Source: an uncultured Collinsella sp. (GTDB lineage Bacteria > Actinomycetota > Coriobacteriia > Coriobacteriales > Coriobacteriaceae). Taken from it: a stretch of 64,000 nucleotides of DNA. Below are positions 9,236-16,475 of the stretch, one piece after another. The stretch covers positions 1 to 64,000 of the forward strand of contig CATYZK010000005.1 of NCBI GenBank assembly GCA_958415665.1. The letters run 5' to 3'. The number at the start of each line of letters is the position of its first letter. The stretch's first letter is position 1. Under the pieces are notes generated by a model. It worked only from the letters and a program-made list of their open reading frames with translations. It was not told the origin of the DNA and ran no database searches. The translations under genes were made by a program, and so were the position numbers.

Positions 9236-10201
9236 CTAAAAGTTAGCGTCGAGGAAGTCGTCGACCGTGTTCCAGTAGAGCTCGGGGTCGACCTGTGCGC
9301 TCTTGGCGTGGGCGGCGCCGTGGACAGTGAGCTTTTGCTTTACCTTGCTGGCGCACGCGTCGTAGTTTTGGTCGAGCATGCTGTACGGCACAAAGGTGTC
9401 CTGGTCGCCGTGGATAAAGAGCATGGGAACCGTTGCACGCTTGAGCTGTTCCACACTGCTGGCCTCATGAAAATCGTAGCCCGCGCGCACGTTGCACACC
9501 AGATTGGCCACGTCGAGCAGCGGAAAACTGGGCAAGCCAAATACATCCTTGAGCTGCAGGGAAAACTCGTCCCAAACGCTTGTATAGCCGCAGTCCTCGA
9601 TAATGCATTTCACATTTGCGGGCAGAGATTCTCCCGCGACGTTCATGGCGGTCGCCGCGCCCATCGATTCGCCAAAGACCAGGATGCGCGCCTTGAGGTC
9701 TGCCGCAACAATCCGCTCGATCCACGCGACGACATCGAGTCGCTCGGGCCAGCCCATGCCGATGTAGTCGCCGCCGGAACGCTCGTGGGCGCGGGCGGCG
9801 GGCGCGAGCACGTTCATGCCGCGGTCGTGGAAGCGCTTGACGTATCGGGCCATACCGATGGGCTCGTTCGTATATCCATGCAGGCAGACGGCATAATCGT
9901 GCGTGTTCTCCGACGCAGCAAAATACCAGGCAGCTAGTTCAGTCCCGTCATCTGCGGTAAGACTGCTGCTCTCGCGGTTCTGCTTAACCCAAGCCCGCGC
10001 TTCGGTCTCCTCGGCATCCATCTGCTCGCCCTTTTCGGCATTCTTGCCGTCCTGCATCATCTTCATGGTGTATGGAGCGCGAGGGTTCAGCGCGAAGTCG
10101 AACAAAAAGTTGCCGGCAAATCCGAGTAGTGCGACAACGAGCACCGCCACGGCGATGCAGGCTATCTTAAGGCCCCGATGAGGACGTTTATTTTCAGCCA
10201 T
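9236..10201 (-). CDS. Membrane-anchored alpha/beta hydrolase
   Basis: A 321-residue alpha/beta hydrolase. After a basic N-terminus, a single hydrophobic helix (about residues 12-34) anchors it, so the catalytic domain should face outside. The nucleophile elbow GESMGA holds the serine, an oxyanion-type HGYTNE motif precedes it, and HGDQDTFVP and a late GAAHAKS histidine complete the triad. Family resemblance is to the S9/S33-like YqkD/BAAT hydrolases. The start at 10201 follows AGGAGAG; an upstream in-frame ATG at 10237 has no such site. Substrate unknown. Confidence 0.8.
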   Translation of the reverse strand: MAENKRPHRGLKIACIAVAVLVVALLGFAGNFLFDFALNPRAPYTMKMMQDGKNAEKGEQMDAEETEARAWVKQNRESSSLTADDGTELAAWYFAASENTHDYAVCLHGYTNEPIGMARYVKRFHDRGMNVLAPAARAHERSGGDYIGMGWPERLDVVAWIERIVAADLKARILVFGESMGAATAMNVAGESLPANVKCIIEDCGYTSVWDEFSLQLKDVFGLPSFPLLDVANLVCNVRAGYDFHEASSVEQLKRATVPMLFIHGDQDTFVPYSMLDQNYDACASKVKQKLTVHGAAHAKSAQVDPELYWNTVDDFLDANF

Positions 10202-10387
10202 AAACCGCTCTCCTATAAGATGTTTATATGTCAACATTTAATGCAAGCGCATTATGGATGTTCGCCGTTGATGCGTCAACAAGCAAAGAATGGGTAAACA
10301 AAAGGTCACGTAAGGTGCAAATTTCGTACGTACCCAGACGCTTTGATATAGTGTTGAGAACTATTTATGTTGGAGGATGTAACCGGC

Positions 10388-11071
10388 ATGTCCGATTCGA
10401 GCGACAGTTCCAAGCCGCGACCTAAGGCCGCGGCCGTTCCGCAGTACACGGTGGGCGAGGAGATCATGAACTCCGTCACCCATGGTGTCGGCTGCCTGCT
10501 GGGCATCGCAGGCCTGGTGCTTCTGATCGTATTCGCCGCCCTGCGCGGCGGCGGCCCGGCCCACATGGCCGCGGCGATCGTCTACGGCGTCAGCATCATC
10601 CTCGAATACCTGGCCTCCACGCTCTATCACGCGATTCAGCCCGAGCGCGCCAAGCGCGTATTCCGCATCATCGACCACAGCTGCATCTACCTGCTCATTG
10701 CGGGCAGCTATACGCCGTTTTGCCTTATCACGTTGGCAGACGACGGCGGTGCCGCGCTGTTCTTTGCCGTATGGGCCATCGCCATCGTCGGGATCGCCCT
10801 CGAGTGTTTTTTGCGCGAGCGCCAGCCGCATTGGGTAAGCGGCCTGGTCTATCTGCTGATGGGCTGGCTCGTCGTCTTTAAGCTGCCCGAGCTCGTGTCG
10901 CTGCTCAACCCCGTGGCACTTGCCCTGCTCGCTGTCGGCGGCGTGTGCTACACCGTGGGCGTGCCGTTCTACATCGCCAAAAACGTGCGCTACCTGCACA
11001 GCGTGTTTCACCTGTGGGTGCTCGCCGGTAGCATCTTCCAGTTCATGGCGGTGATTCTCTTCGTAATCTAA
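10388..11071 (+). CDS. Hemolysin III family membrane protein (YqfA/PAQR type)
   Basis: A 227-residue protein of the hemolysin III/PAQR family. The hallmark VGEEIMNSVTHGVG near the N-terminus, the HxxxP-like SCIYLLIAGSYTPF and a late HSVFHLWVL motif supply the conserved Glu, Ser, His and Asp residues. Seven helices fill the rest. The start at 10388 follows GGAGG by 11 bases; an in-frame ATG at 10367 would place the ribosome site inside the gene. These are membrane hydrolase-like proteins; a true toxin role is not implied by the name. Confidence 0.85.
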   Translation: MSDSSDSSKPRPKAAAVPQYTVGEEIMNSVTHGVGCLLGIAGLVLLIVFAALRGGGPAHMAAAIVYGVSIILEYLASTLYHAIQPERAKRVFRIIDHSCIYLLIAGSYTPFCLITLADDGGAALFFAVWAIAIVGIALECFLRERQPHWVSGLVYLLMGWLVVFKLPELVSLLNPVALALLAVGGVCYTVGVPFYIAKNVRYLHSVFHLWVLAGSIFQFMAVILFVI

Positions 11072-11179
11072 CGACCGAGCCTGTGCCCGCGTCCTCGTTC
11101 GGGCGCCGGCGCAATTGCCCTATCCGTCATCAACGTTTTGACCTAACGTCCCGAATCTTGGAGGTTCGAGAAACTCCCG

Positions 11180-12553
11180 ATGGACATAACCATCTCCCTT
11201 ATCACCACCCTCGTTTTGACCCTCATCAACGGCTACTTCTCTATGTCCGAGATGGCCCTCACCACGGCCAAGCGCGCCGTGCTGGAGCACGAGGCCGAGG
11301 AGGGCGACAAGCGTGCCGAGCGCGCCATTAAGCTCGCCGCCGACTCCGACCAGCTGCTGGCCACCATTCAGGTCGCCATCACGCTCGTGGGCTTCGCCTC
11401 GTCTGCCGTCGCCTCGACGAGCCTGTCCGACCCGCTCGCCACGTGGCTCATGAGCTTTGGCATCGCGCCGCTCTCCGCCATCGCGCGCGGGCTGGCACCG
11501 GTCATCATTACCGTCGCCGTCGCCTTCGTGTCCATCGTGATTGGCGAGCTCGTGCCCAAGCGTATCGGCCTGGCCAACGCCGAGGGCGTGTCCAAGCAGG
11601 TCGTGGGGCCGCTTTCCGTGTTCCAGAAGATCGCCCGCCCGCTCGTGTGGCTGACCGGCGCTTGCTCCGACGGCCTGGCCCGCATCCTGCGCATTAAGAG
11701 CGCCGACGACCGCCAGAACGTCTCGGAGGAAGAGATCAAGTACATGGTCTCGGAGCAGGACGACCTGCTCGACGAGGAAAAGCGTATGATCCACGAGATC
11801 TTCGACCTGGGCGACACCGTTGCCCGCGAGGTCATGGTGCCGCGCGTGGACACCACCATGTGCGAGGACGACGAGACGGTCGCCAGCGTGCTATCCACCA
11901 TGCGCCAGACCGGCTTCAGCCGCATCCCCGTCTATCACGAGGACCCCGACAACGTCGCGGGTATCGCGCACATCAAGGACCTGATCCAGCCCGCGCTCTA
12001 CGGCAAGAGCGACCAGCCCATCGCCGGCTTTTTGCGCGACGCCGCCTTTGTGCCCGACACCAAGGACATCCTGCCGCTGCTGTCCGAGATGCAGACCTCG
12101 CACGACCAGATCGTGGTGGTCGTGGATGAGTACGGCGGCACGGCCGGCATCATCACCATCGAGGACATCGTCGAGGAGATCGTGGGCGAGATCGAGGACG
12201 AGTTCGACCCCGACAACAAGTACCTCACGCGCCTTTCGCGCCGCGAGTGGCTCGTCGATGGGCGTTTTTCGTGCGATGATGCGATTGAGCTTGGATGGCC
12301 GCTCGAGGAAAGCGATGATTATGAGACCATCGCCGGCTGGATTTTGGAGCTTTGCGACTCGGTGCCCGACATCGGAGAGGTGTTTGAGGTCGCGGGGTAC
12401 AAGTTCAAGGTACAGTCGATGCGTGGCCAGCGCATCTCGCTCATTCGCGTGATCGCTCCGGCCGAAACCGATAAGAAGGATTCCGAGTCCTCGGCAGATA
12501 GGCCGGCGTCGTCGGGTGCGGGTTCTGCGGATCCGCACGATGGCGACGAGTAG
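11180..12553 (+). CDS. CNNM/CorC-type membrane protein with CBS pair
   Basis: A 457-residue hemolysin-C/CNNM family protein. The N-terminal DUF21 (CNNM) membrane domain (about residues 1-190) includes SMSEMALTTAKR and GELVPKRIGL. Then come two CBS domains (about 215-335; VMVPRVDTTMCEDDETV and the DEYGGTAGIITIEDIVEEIVGEI signature) and a C-terminal CorC_HlyC domain (about 350-430). The tail is Ser/Asp-rich. CNNM homologues act in Mg2+ efflux or homeostasis, which fits the Mg-related genes at 16.4-19.6 kb, although the two loci are separate. The start follows CTTGGAGG at a spacing of about 15-20 bases, slightly long. Confidence 0.88.
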   Translation: MDITISLITTLVLTLINGYFSMSEMALTTAKRAVLEHEAEEGDKRAERAIKLAADSDQLLATIQVAITLVGFASSAVASTSLSDPLATWLMSFGIAPLSAIARGLAPVIITVAVAFVSIVIGELVPKRIGLANAEGVSKQVVGPLSVFQKIARPLVWLTGACSDGLARILRIKSADDRQNVSEEEIKYMVSEQDDLLDEEKRMIHEIFDLGDTVAREVMVPRVDTTMCEDDETVASVLSTMRQTGFSRIPVYHEDPDNVAGIAHIKDLIQPALYGKSDQPIAGFLRDAAFVPDTKDILPLLSEMQTSHDQIVVVVDEYGGTAGIITIEDIVEEIVGEIEDEFDPDNKYLTRLSRREWLVDGRFSCDDAIELGWPLEESDDYETIAGWILELCDSVPDIGEVFEVAGYKFKVQSMRGQRISLIRVIAPAETDKKDSESSADRPASSGAGSADPHDGDE

Positions 12554-12577
12554 GACAAGGGCGAGTAGGAGAGAGTT

Positions 12578-13408
12578 ATGGCAGGCCTGTTCAACATCCT
12601 GAAGGTCACCGTCAGCGAGGACAAGATTTGCGCGCACGTGCTGGTGAACCCCGGCATGCCGCTCATGACCTCGGAGGATATCGAGGCCACGGCGCGCGTG
12701 TACTACCTGGTGCCGGCGATTGCCAAGCATCTGTGCCTGGGCGATTCGGGCCGCGAGTTCCAGGACTGCATGGGCCAGACCGAGCTCTGCCACCTGCTGG
12801 AGCACGTGACGGTCGAGCTCATGAACGAGACCGGCCTTGCCGGCAGCATCTCGTGCGGTCGCACGCGCGTGAGTGAGCACGACGAGCGCGTCTTTGAGGT
12901 TGAGCTTTCGTGTCCCGACGATGCGCTGGCCATCGGCGCGCTGTCGTCTGCCACCTTCATGATGGATTGGGCTTACCTGCACGCCGACCAGCCCGCCCCC
13001 GATGTGGAGGGCACGGTCGCGGGCCTGCGCAACCTGGTTTTGGGCATGCGTGCCGAGGCCGAGGGCAAGGATCCGCACGAGGCCGTCGCCGCCGCGAATG
13101 GCGAGGACGTGGCCGAGGATGCGGCTGAGGGCGATGCTCCTGCCGACGCCGATGTCGATCTCGTTGTCGATGCGGCCGCCGAGCCGGCAGCTAAGCCTCA
13201 GGGCGTCCCCAACTTTGAAGACGAGCCCCAGGTGGCGATTGATACCGAGGGCGCGGTTGTCGAGAACCACGAGGCCTCCGCGGCCGTCTTCGGCGGCGCG
13301 GCAACGGCTCCGGCTGGCTCGGTGCACGAAAGCGCGCTGCCGCTCGTAGACGGTGCCGGCGAGGATCCGGCTGCCACTGTTGCCATGCCCGCCATGCCGC
13401 AGGAGTAG
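12578..13408 (+). CDS. Free-standing protein resembling the cyanophycin synthetase N-terminal domain
   Basis: A 276-residue cytoplasmic protein. Residues about 1-160 carry QTELCHLLEHVTVELMNETG followed by CGRTRV and an FEVELSC strand. This order matches the N-terminal domain of cyanophycin synthetases (H-x-x-EHVALELQ ... GRTR ... VFEY), from memory of that family. No ATP-grasp or Mur-ligase domain follows; residues about 165-276 are an acidic Ala/Glu/Asp-rich, probably disordered tail. The start at 12578 follows AGGAGAG. It is 24 bases from the CNNM gene and may be co-transcribed. Function unknown; a binding or adaptor role is only a guess. Confidence 0.6.
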   Translation: MAGLFNILKVTVSEDKICAHVLVNPGMPLMTSEDIEATARVYYLVPAIAKHLCLGDSGREFQDCMGQTELCHLLEHVTVELMNETGLAGSISCGRTRVSEHDERVFEVELSCPDDALAIGALSSATFMMDWAYLHADQPAPDVEGTVAGLRNLVLGMRAEAEGKDPHEAVAAANGEDVAEDAAEGDAPADADVDLVVDAAAEPAAKPQGVPNFEDEPQVAIDTEGAVVENHEASAAVFGGAATAPAGSVHESALPLVDGAGEDPAATVAMPAMPQE

Positions 13409-13487
13409 GTTCGCTCGCTTAACACCATCATGTACCTGCGTCTTTACCGTATGCAGATGAGCGGGGCGGCAAGTGTTGCGCTGCGGG

Positions 13488-13493
13488 TATAAT
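13488..13493 (+). promoter_or_regulatory. Putative -10 element of the ytxH-like operon
   Basis: TATAAT at 13488-13493 lies about 50 bases before the YtxH start, within GCGGGTATAATGG. No good -35 hexamer is seen 17 bases upstream, so it is a weak-to-moderate prediction. Confidence 0.4.
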
Positions 13494-13544
13494 GGACAGC
13501 ATTCAAACGGTGGGCGCCGACGTGCCCGCAGGAGAGGAATGATC

Positions 13545-13934
13545 ATGGGTAAGACTTTTAGCTTTGTCTCCGGTGCACTCTTTGGTGCCGCCGCCGGCGC
13601 TATCATCGGCGTTGCTCTGGCCCCGCGCTCGGGCGCCGAGACCCGCGCCATGGCTGCCGATATCGCCAACGACGCTTGGGATAACATGCGCGATACCTAC
13701 GAGCATGGTGCCGAGGAGGCCCGCGCCGCGGTCAACGACTTCGGTCCGATGGTCGATGCCAAGACCGATGACCTGCGCGCCAAGGTCGACCTGGCCCGCG
13801 AGCGTATGGATCAGCTGCGCGAGCAGCTCAACGACGCCATTTCGGGCGGCAACGTGACGCCCGCTGCCGACGTCGTGGTCGAGAACGCCGCCGAGGCCGA
13901 CACCGAGGCTGCGGAGCCCTCGACCGAGGCATAA
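13545..13934 (+). CDS. YtxH domain protein
   Basis: A 129-residue YtxH-like protein. A glycine/alanine-rich membrane segment (FVSGALFGAAAGAIIGVALAP, about residues 6-26) is followed by the family RSGAETR motif and an amphipathic, probably coiled-coil stretch (about 30-105), then an acidic tail. ATGs occur at 13539 and 13545; the second has the better spacing from GGAGAGGA. Its stop overlaps the next start by one base (TAATG), so the two are translationally coupled. YtxH proteins are associated with the envelope stress response in Firmicutes, but the molecular role is unclear. Confidence 0.75.
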   Translation: MGKTFSFVSGALFGAAAGAIIGVALAPRSGAETRAMAADIANDAWDNMRDTYEHGAEEARAAVNDFGPMVDAKTDDLRAKVDLARERMDQLREQLNDAISGGNVTPAADVVVENAAEADTEAAEPSTEA

Positions 13935-14689
13935 TGCGCGCCGTGGATTTTGTCGGCGCCAAGATCTATCGCAAGCCCACCGAGGACAAGCGCACCAAAA
14001 AGGACGGCACGCCACGTAGCCCTAAAAAGCTCGGAAAGATACACTTTCCGGTCTTTACTCCGGGCGGAACGCGCGTGGTGGGCTTTATGGTTCGCCAGTC
14101 CGATATTGCGGGCATGATCGAGCGCCCCGACCGTTTTGTGGCGCTCGATGCCATCGGCGTCTATGAGGGCGCTATCGCGGTGGATGACGCCAAGGACACC
14201 TACGATGCCGCCGCGGCCAAGCGCCTCGACATTAACCTGGACGATTGCATCATCTGGGTTGGTATGGACGTGCGCACGGAATCGGGCGATGTCGTGGGAT
14301 ATTGTTCGGACGTGGAGTTCAAGCCGCGCTCGGGCATTGTCCAGATGTTCTATGTGACTGCTGGTGCCGCTTCGAGCGTGCTTGTCGGTGACACGCAGGT
14401 GCCGCCGACGATGCTGCGCGGCTACGAGAGCGGCGCGATGATCGTTTCGGACGAGGTCAAGGCGCTCGGGTATTCGGGCGGCGCCGCTGCAAAGGCTGCC
14501 GAGGCCAGCGTCGTGGTGGGCGACAAGGTCAAAAAGGGCGCCAAGGTGCTCGATGACAAGGGATCGGTCGCCGTGGACAAGGGCAGTCGCGCGCTGGGCA
14601 AGCAGCTCGGCAAGACGCGCGGCATGTTCAAGGCCTTTAAGGACGAATACCAAAAGGCGAGCGGAGGCTCGTCAAAAGCTACAAAATAG
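13934..14689 (+). CDS. PRC-barrel-like protein
   Basis: A 251-residue protein that starts inside the stop codon of the YtxH gene. Residues about 1-75 and 95-165 each look like PRC-barrel beta folds (AKIYRKP... GKIHFPVFTPGGTRVVGFMVR; DVRTESGDVVGYCSDVEFKPRSG). The C-terminal 70 residues are basic and helical (VVVGDKVKKGAKVLDDKG...). No catalytic motif is seen. Coupling to YtxH suggests a shared envelope-linked role. A bacterial PRC-barrel assignment is by pattern only. Confidence 0.55.
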   Translation: MRAVDFVGAKIYRKPTEDKRTKKDGTPRSPKKLGKIHFPVFTPGGTRVVGFMVRQSDIAGMIERPDRFVALDAIGVYEGAIAVDDAKDTYDAAAAKRLDINLDDCIIWVGMDVRTESGDVVGYCSDVEFKPRSGIVQMFYVTAGAASSVLVGDTQVPPTMLRGYESGAMIVSDEVKALGYSGGAAAKAAEASVVVGDKVKKGAKVLDDKGSVAVDKGSRALGKQLGKTRGMFKAFKDEYQKASGGSSKATK

Positions 14690-14711
14690 CGACGTACCAA
14701 ATGATGGGAGG

Positions 14712-14741
14712 CAAGCCGGAGACCTGTTGCTCCGGCTTGCT
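14712..14741 (+). terminator. Stem-loop after the PRC-barrel gene
   Basis: GCAAGCCGGAG (14712-14722) and CTCCGGCTTGC (14731-14741) form a perfect 11-bp stem with an 8-base loop, followed by TGTGTTTATG rather than a clean T-run. It probably ends or attenuates the ytxH transcript. Confidence 0.6.
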
Positions 14742-14761
14742 GTGTTTATGGGGGAGGGCAC

Positions 14762-16168
14762 ATGCGCCAAAACGGATCCAACTTAAACGGGCGTTCGGGT
14801 GCGCGTCCGACGGCGCGCCGCGACCTGGGGCAGCTGCCCGGCGGTCAGCGCCGTCGCCGCCGTAAGCCCGGCGCGATGTACCTCAACCATAGCCGCGGGT
14901 TTAGCGACCGCAGCGCGCGCATCGGCAACGGGCGCTCGCCGCGCCGACCGTCCCGTCTGCCCTATGCGCTCATCGCCGTGGGTTGCGCACTCGTACTGTT
15001 TATCGCTGCCGTCGTGGGCTATGTCAACCGCAGCGTGGACGTGGAGCTCAACGGCCAGAAGACCGCGGTGCGCGTGGGCTCTACGCTGCAGAATCTCATC
15101 GACGACCAGGAGTTGACTGACACCTACGACGCAGGCGACCTGCTGGCCGTCGATGACAGCGTGCTCAAGCGCCATGGCGGCGAAAAGCTGTCGGTTAAGG
15201 TGGACGGCAAGCGCATAAAACAGGGCAAATGGGATAGCCGCGAACTTGAGGGTGGCGAGAAGGTGACGGTCAAGGATGGCCGTAACACCTACGAGAAGCA
15301 TGAGGTTCAGGCTACGGTTTTCGAGCCCAAGCTCAAGGTCGAGGGCACGGGTGCTATCGAGTATGTGCAGACGTGGGGCGTCCAGGGTCGCTCCGAGGTG
15401 TGGGTCGGCGAGCAATCGGGCAAGACACAGGACCGTGGCGAGGTTGTGCCCGCCACCGATTGCGTTGTTGCCTGCGCCAGCGTGGCGCCCAAGGGCAACG
15501 AGAAGGTCGTGGCGCTGACGTTTGACGAGGGTCCGAGCGGTGCCACCAAGCAGATTTTGCAGGTGCTCAAGGAGAAGGGCGTGAGCGCCACGTTCTTCCT
15601 TTCGGGCGATGCCGCCGAGTCCTCGCCCGCCACGGCCAAGGCGATTGTCGATGCCGGGTGCGAGGTCGGCTCCAATAGCTATAGCGACGATTCGCTCAAG
15701 GGCGAGGATCGCGAGACAGTGCGCATGCAGATCTCGAAGGGAACCGACGCCATCAAGTCGGCAACCGGCGTCAAGACGATGCTGCTGCGTGCCCCTTACG
15801 CCGCTTTTGACGAGCAAAACTGGATTGACTCGATGGACCTGGTGTCCGCCGTGGTCTCGTGGAATATCGACTCGGGCGATTGGCTGCTCAATGGTGCCGA
15901 CGAGCAGGTCTCGACGGTGCTCGACTCGGTGACGCCGGGCAATATCGTGCTGCTCACCGATAGCGACGAGTGCGCCGAGCAGACGCTCGAGGCGCTGCCG
16001 CAGATTATCGACGGCCTCGTTGCGGACGGCTACAAGATTGTGACGCTGAGCGACCTGGTCAAGACGGACACGTCGCTCAGCAAAAAACTCACCTCGCTCA
16101 CTAAGGTTTCCATGCCCAAAAACGCCGTGTTCCCCCAACTCGCCGAGGACGACGAAACCACGGAGTAG
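14762..16168 (+). CDS. Polysaccharide-deacetylase-fold protein lacking metal ligands (probable pseudoenzyme)
   Basis: A 468-residue type II membrane protein. A basic cytoplasmic tail (1-66) and one helix (about 67-87) precede an extracytoplasmic region. Residues 90-175 resemble a DUF348/G5-like ubiquitin fold. A NodB-type deacetylase domain spans about 245-440. Of the NodB motifs, TFDDGP reads TFDEGP (253-258); the H-T-x-x-H pair reads N305-S-Y-S-D309; R343-A-P-Y and D370-x-x-D373-W remain; the late LxH histidine is T399. Both metal-binding histidines and the motif-5 histidine are therefore gone, so deacetylase activity is unlikely. A glycan-binding or regulatory role at the wall is inferred. 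The start follows GGGGGAGG. Confidence 0.75.
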   Translation: MRQNGSNLNGRSGARPTARRDLGQLPGGQRRRRRKPGAMYLNHSRGFSDRSARIGNGRSPRRPSRLPYALIAVGCALVLFIAAVVGYVNRSVDVELNGQKTAVRVGSTLQNLIDDQELTDTYDAGDLLAVDDSVLKRHGGEKLSVKVDGKRIKQGKWDSRELEGGEKVTVKDGRNTYEKHEVQATVFEPKLKVEGTGAIEYVQTWGVQGRSEVWVGEQSGKTQDRGEVVPATDCVVACASVAPKGNEKVVALTFDEGPSGATKQILQVLKEKGVSATFFLSGDAAESSPATAKAIVDAGCEVGSNSYSDDSLKGEDRETVRMQISKGTDAIKSATGVKTMLLRAPYAAFDEQNWIDSMDLVSAVVSWNIDSGDWLLNGADEQVSTVLDSVTPGNIVLLTDSDECAEQTLEALPQIIDGLVADGYKIVTLSDLVKTDTSLSKKLTSLTKVSMPKNAVFPQLAEDDETTE

Positions 16169-16475
16169 TCCCCAACGACTATGTCACGGATACGTCAGCG
16201 TTTGGTATGCCTGCAATGTGCAGCGCATAAATTCGGTGCCGCAGCGCGATGCTGATGCTATAGTTACTGCGGTTAATGAGGGTCAAGAGAAAGGTTGCAG
16301 GTGAAATCCAAACCTCGACCATACAGTCGATGACCCCATGCAGGTGCTTTTTGCGCATGCACGGGGTGTGAGCGTCGAGCGGCGTGCCGCCCGCGCATGC
16401 GTATACATATCCAATTGTCCACGGATGGCGTGCCCGTTTTGCCGCGATCCGCAGGAATAATGATGGGGAGCACCA
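16169..16475 (+). promoter_or_regulatory. Long leader before the MgtE-like/NRAMP-like operon, possible structured RNA
   Basis: About 300 bases with no gene. After a fragment of the GGGGACAG repeat (16168-16185), the sequence from 16265 can fold: GTCGATGACCCCATGCA pairs partly with TGCACGGGGTGTGAGCGTCGA (about 16327-16378), giving a long interrupted stem with loop GGTGCTTTTTGCGC. A second GC-rich stem lies at 16380-16400. A cis-acting metal sensor would make sense for a transporter operon, but I could not match it to the M-box or yybP-ykoY consensus. Confidence 0.3.

Noticed and set aside
9014..9937. Forward open frame over the hydrolase gene
   Set aside because: It is antisense to a hydrolase with a full catalytic triad and starts inside a terminator and MITE.
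14762..16168. Active peptidoglycan or chitin deacetylase
   Set aside because: The metal-binding histidines and motif-5 histidine are replaced, so a working enzyme is unlikely.
16169..16475. M-box or yybP-ykoY riboswitch
   Set aside because: The core words I associate with either family are absent; only a generic long stem is present.
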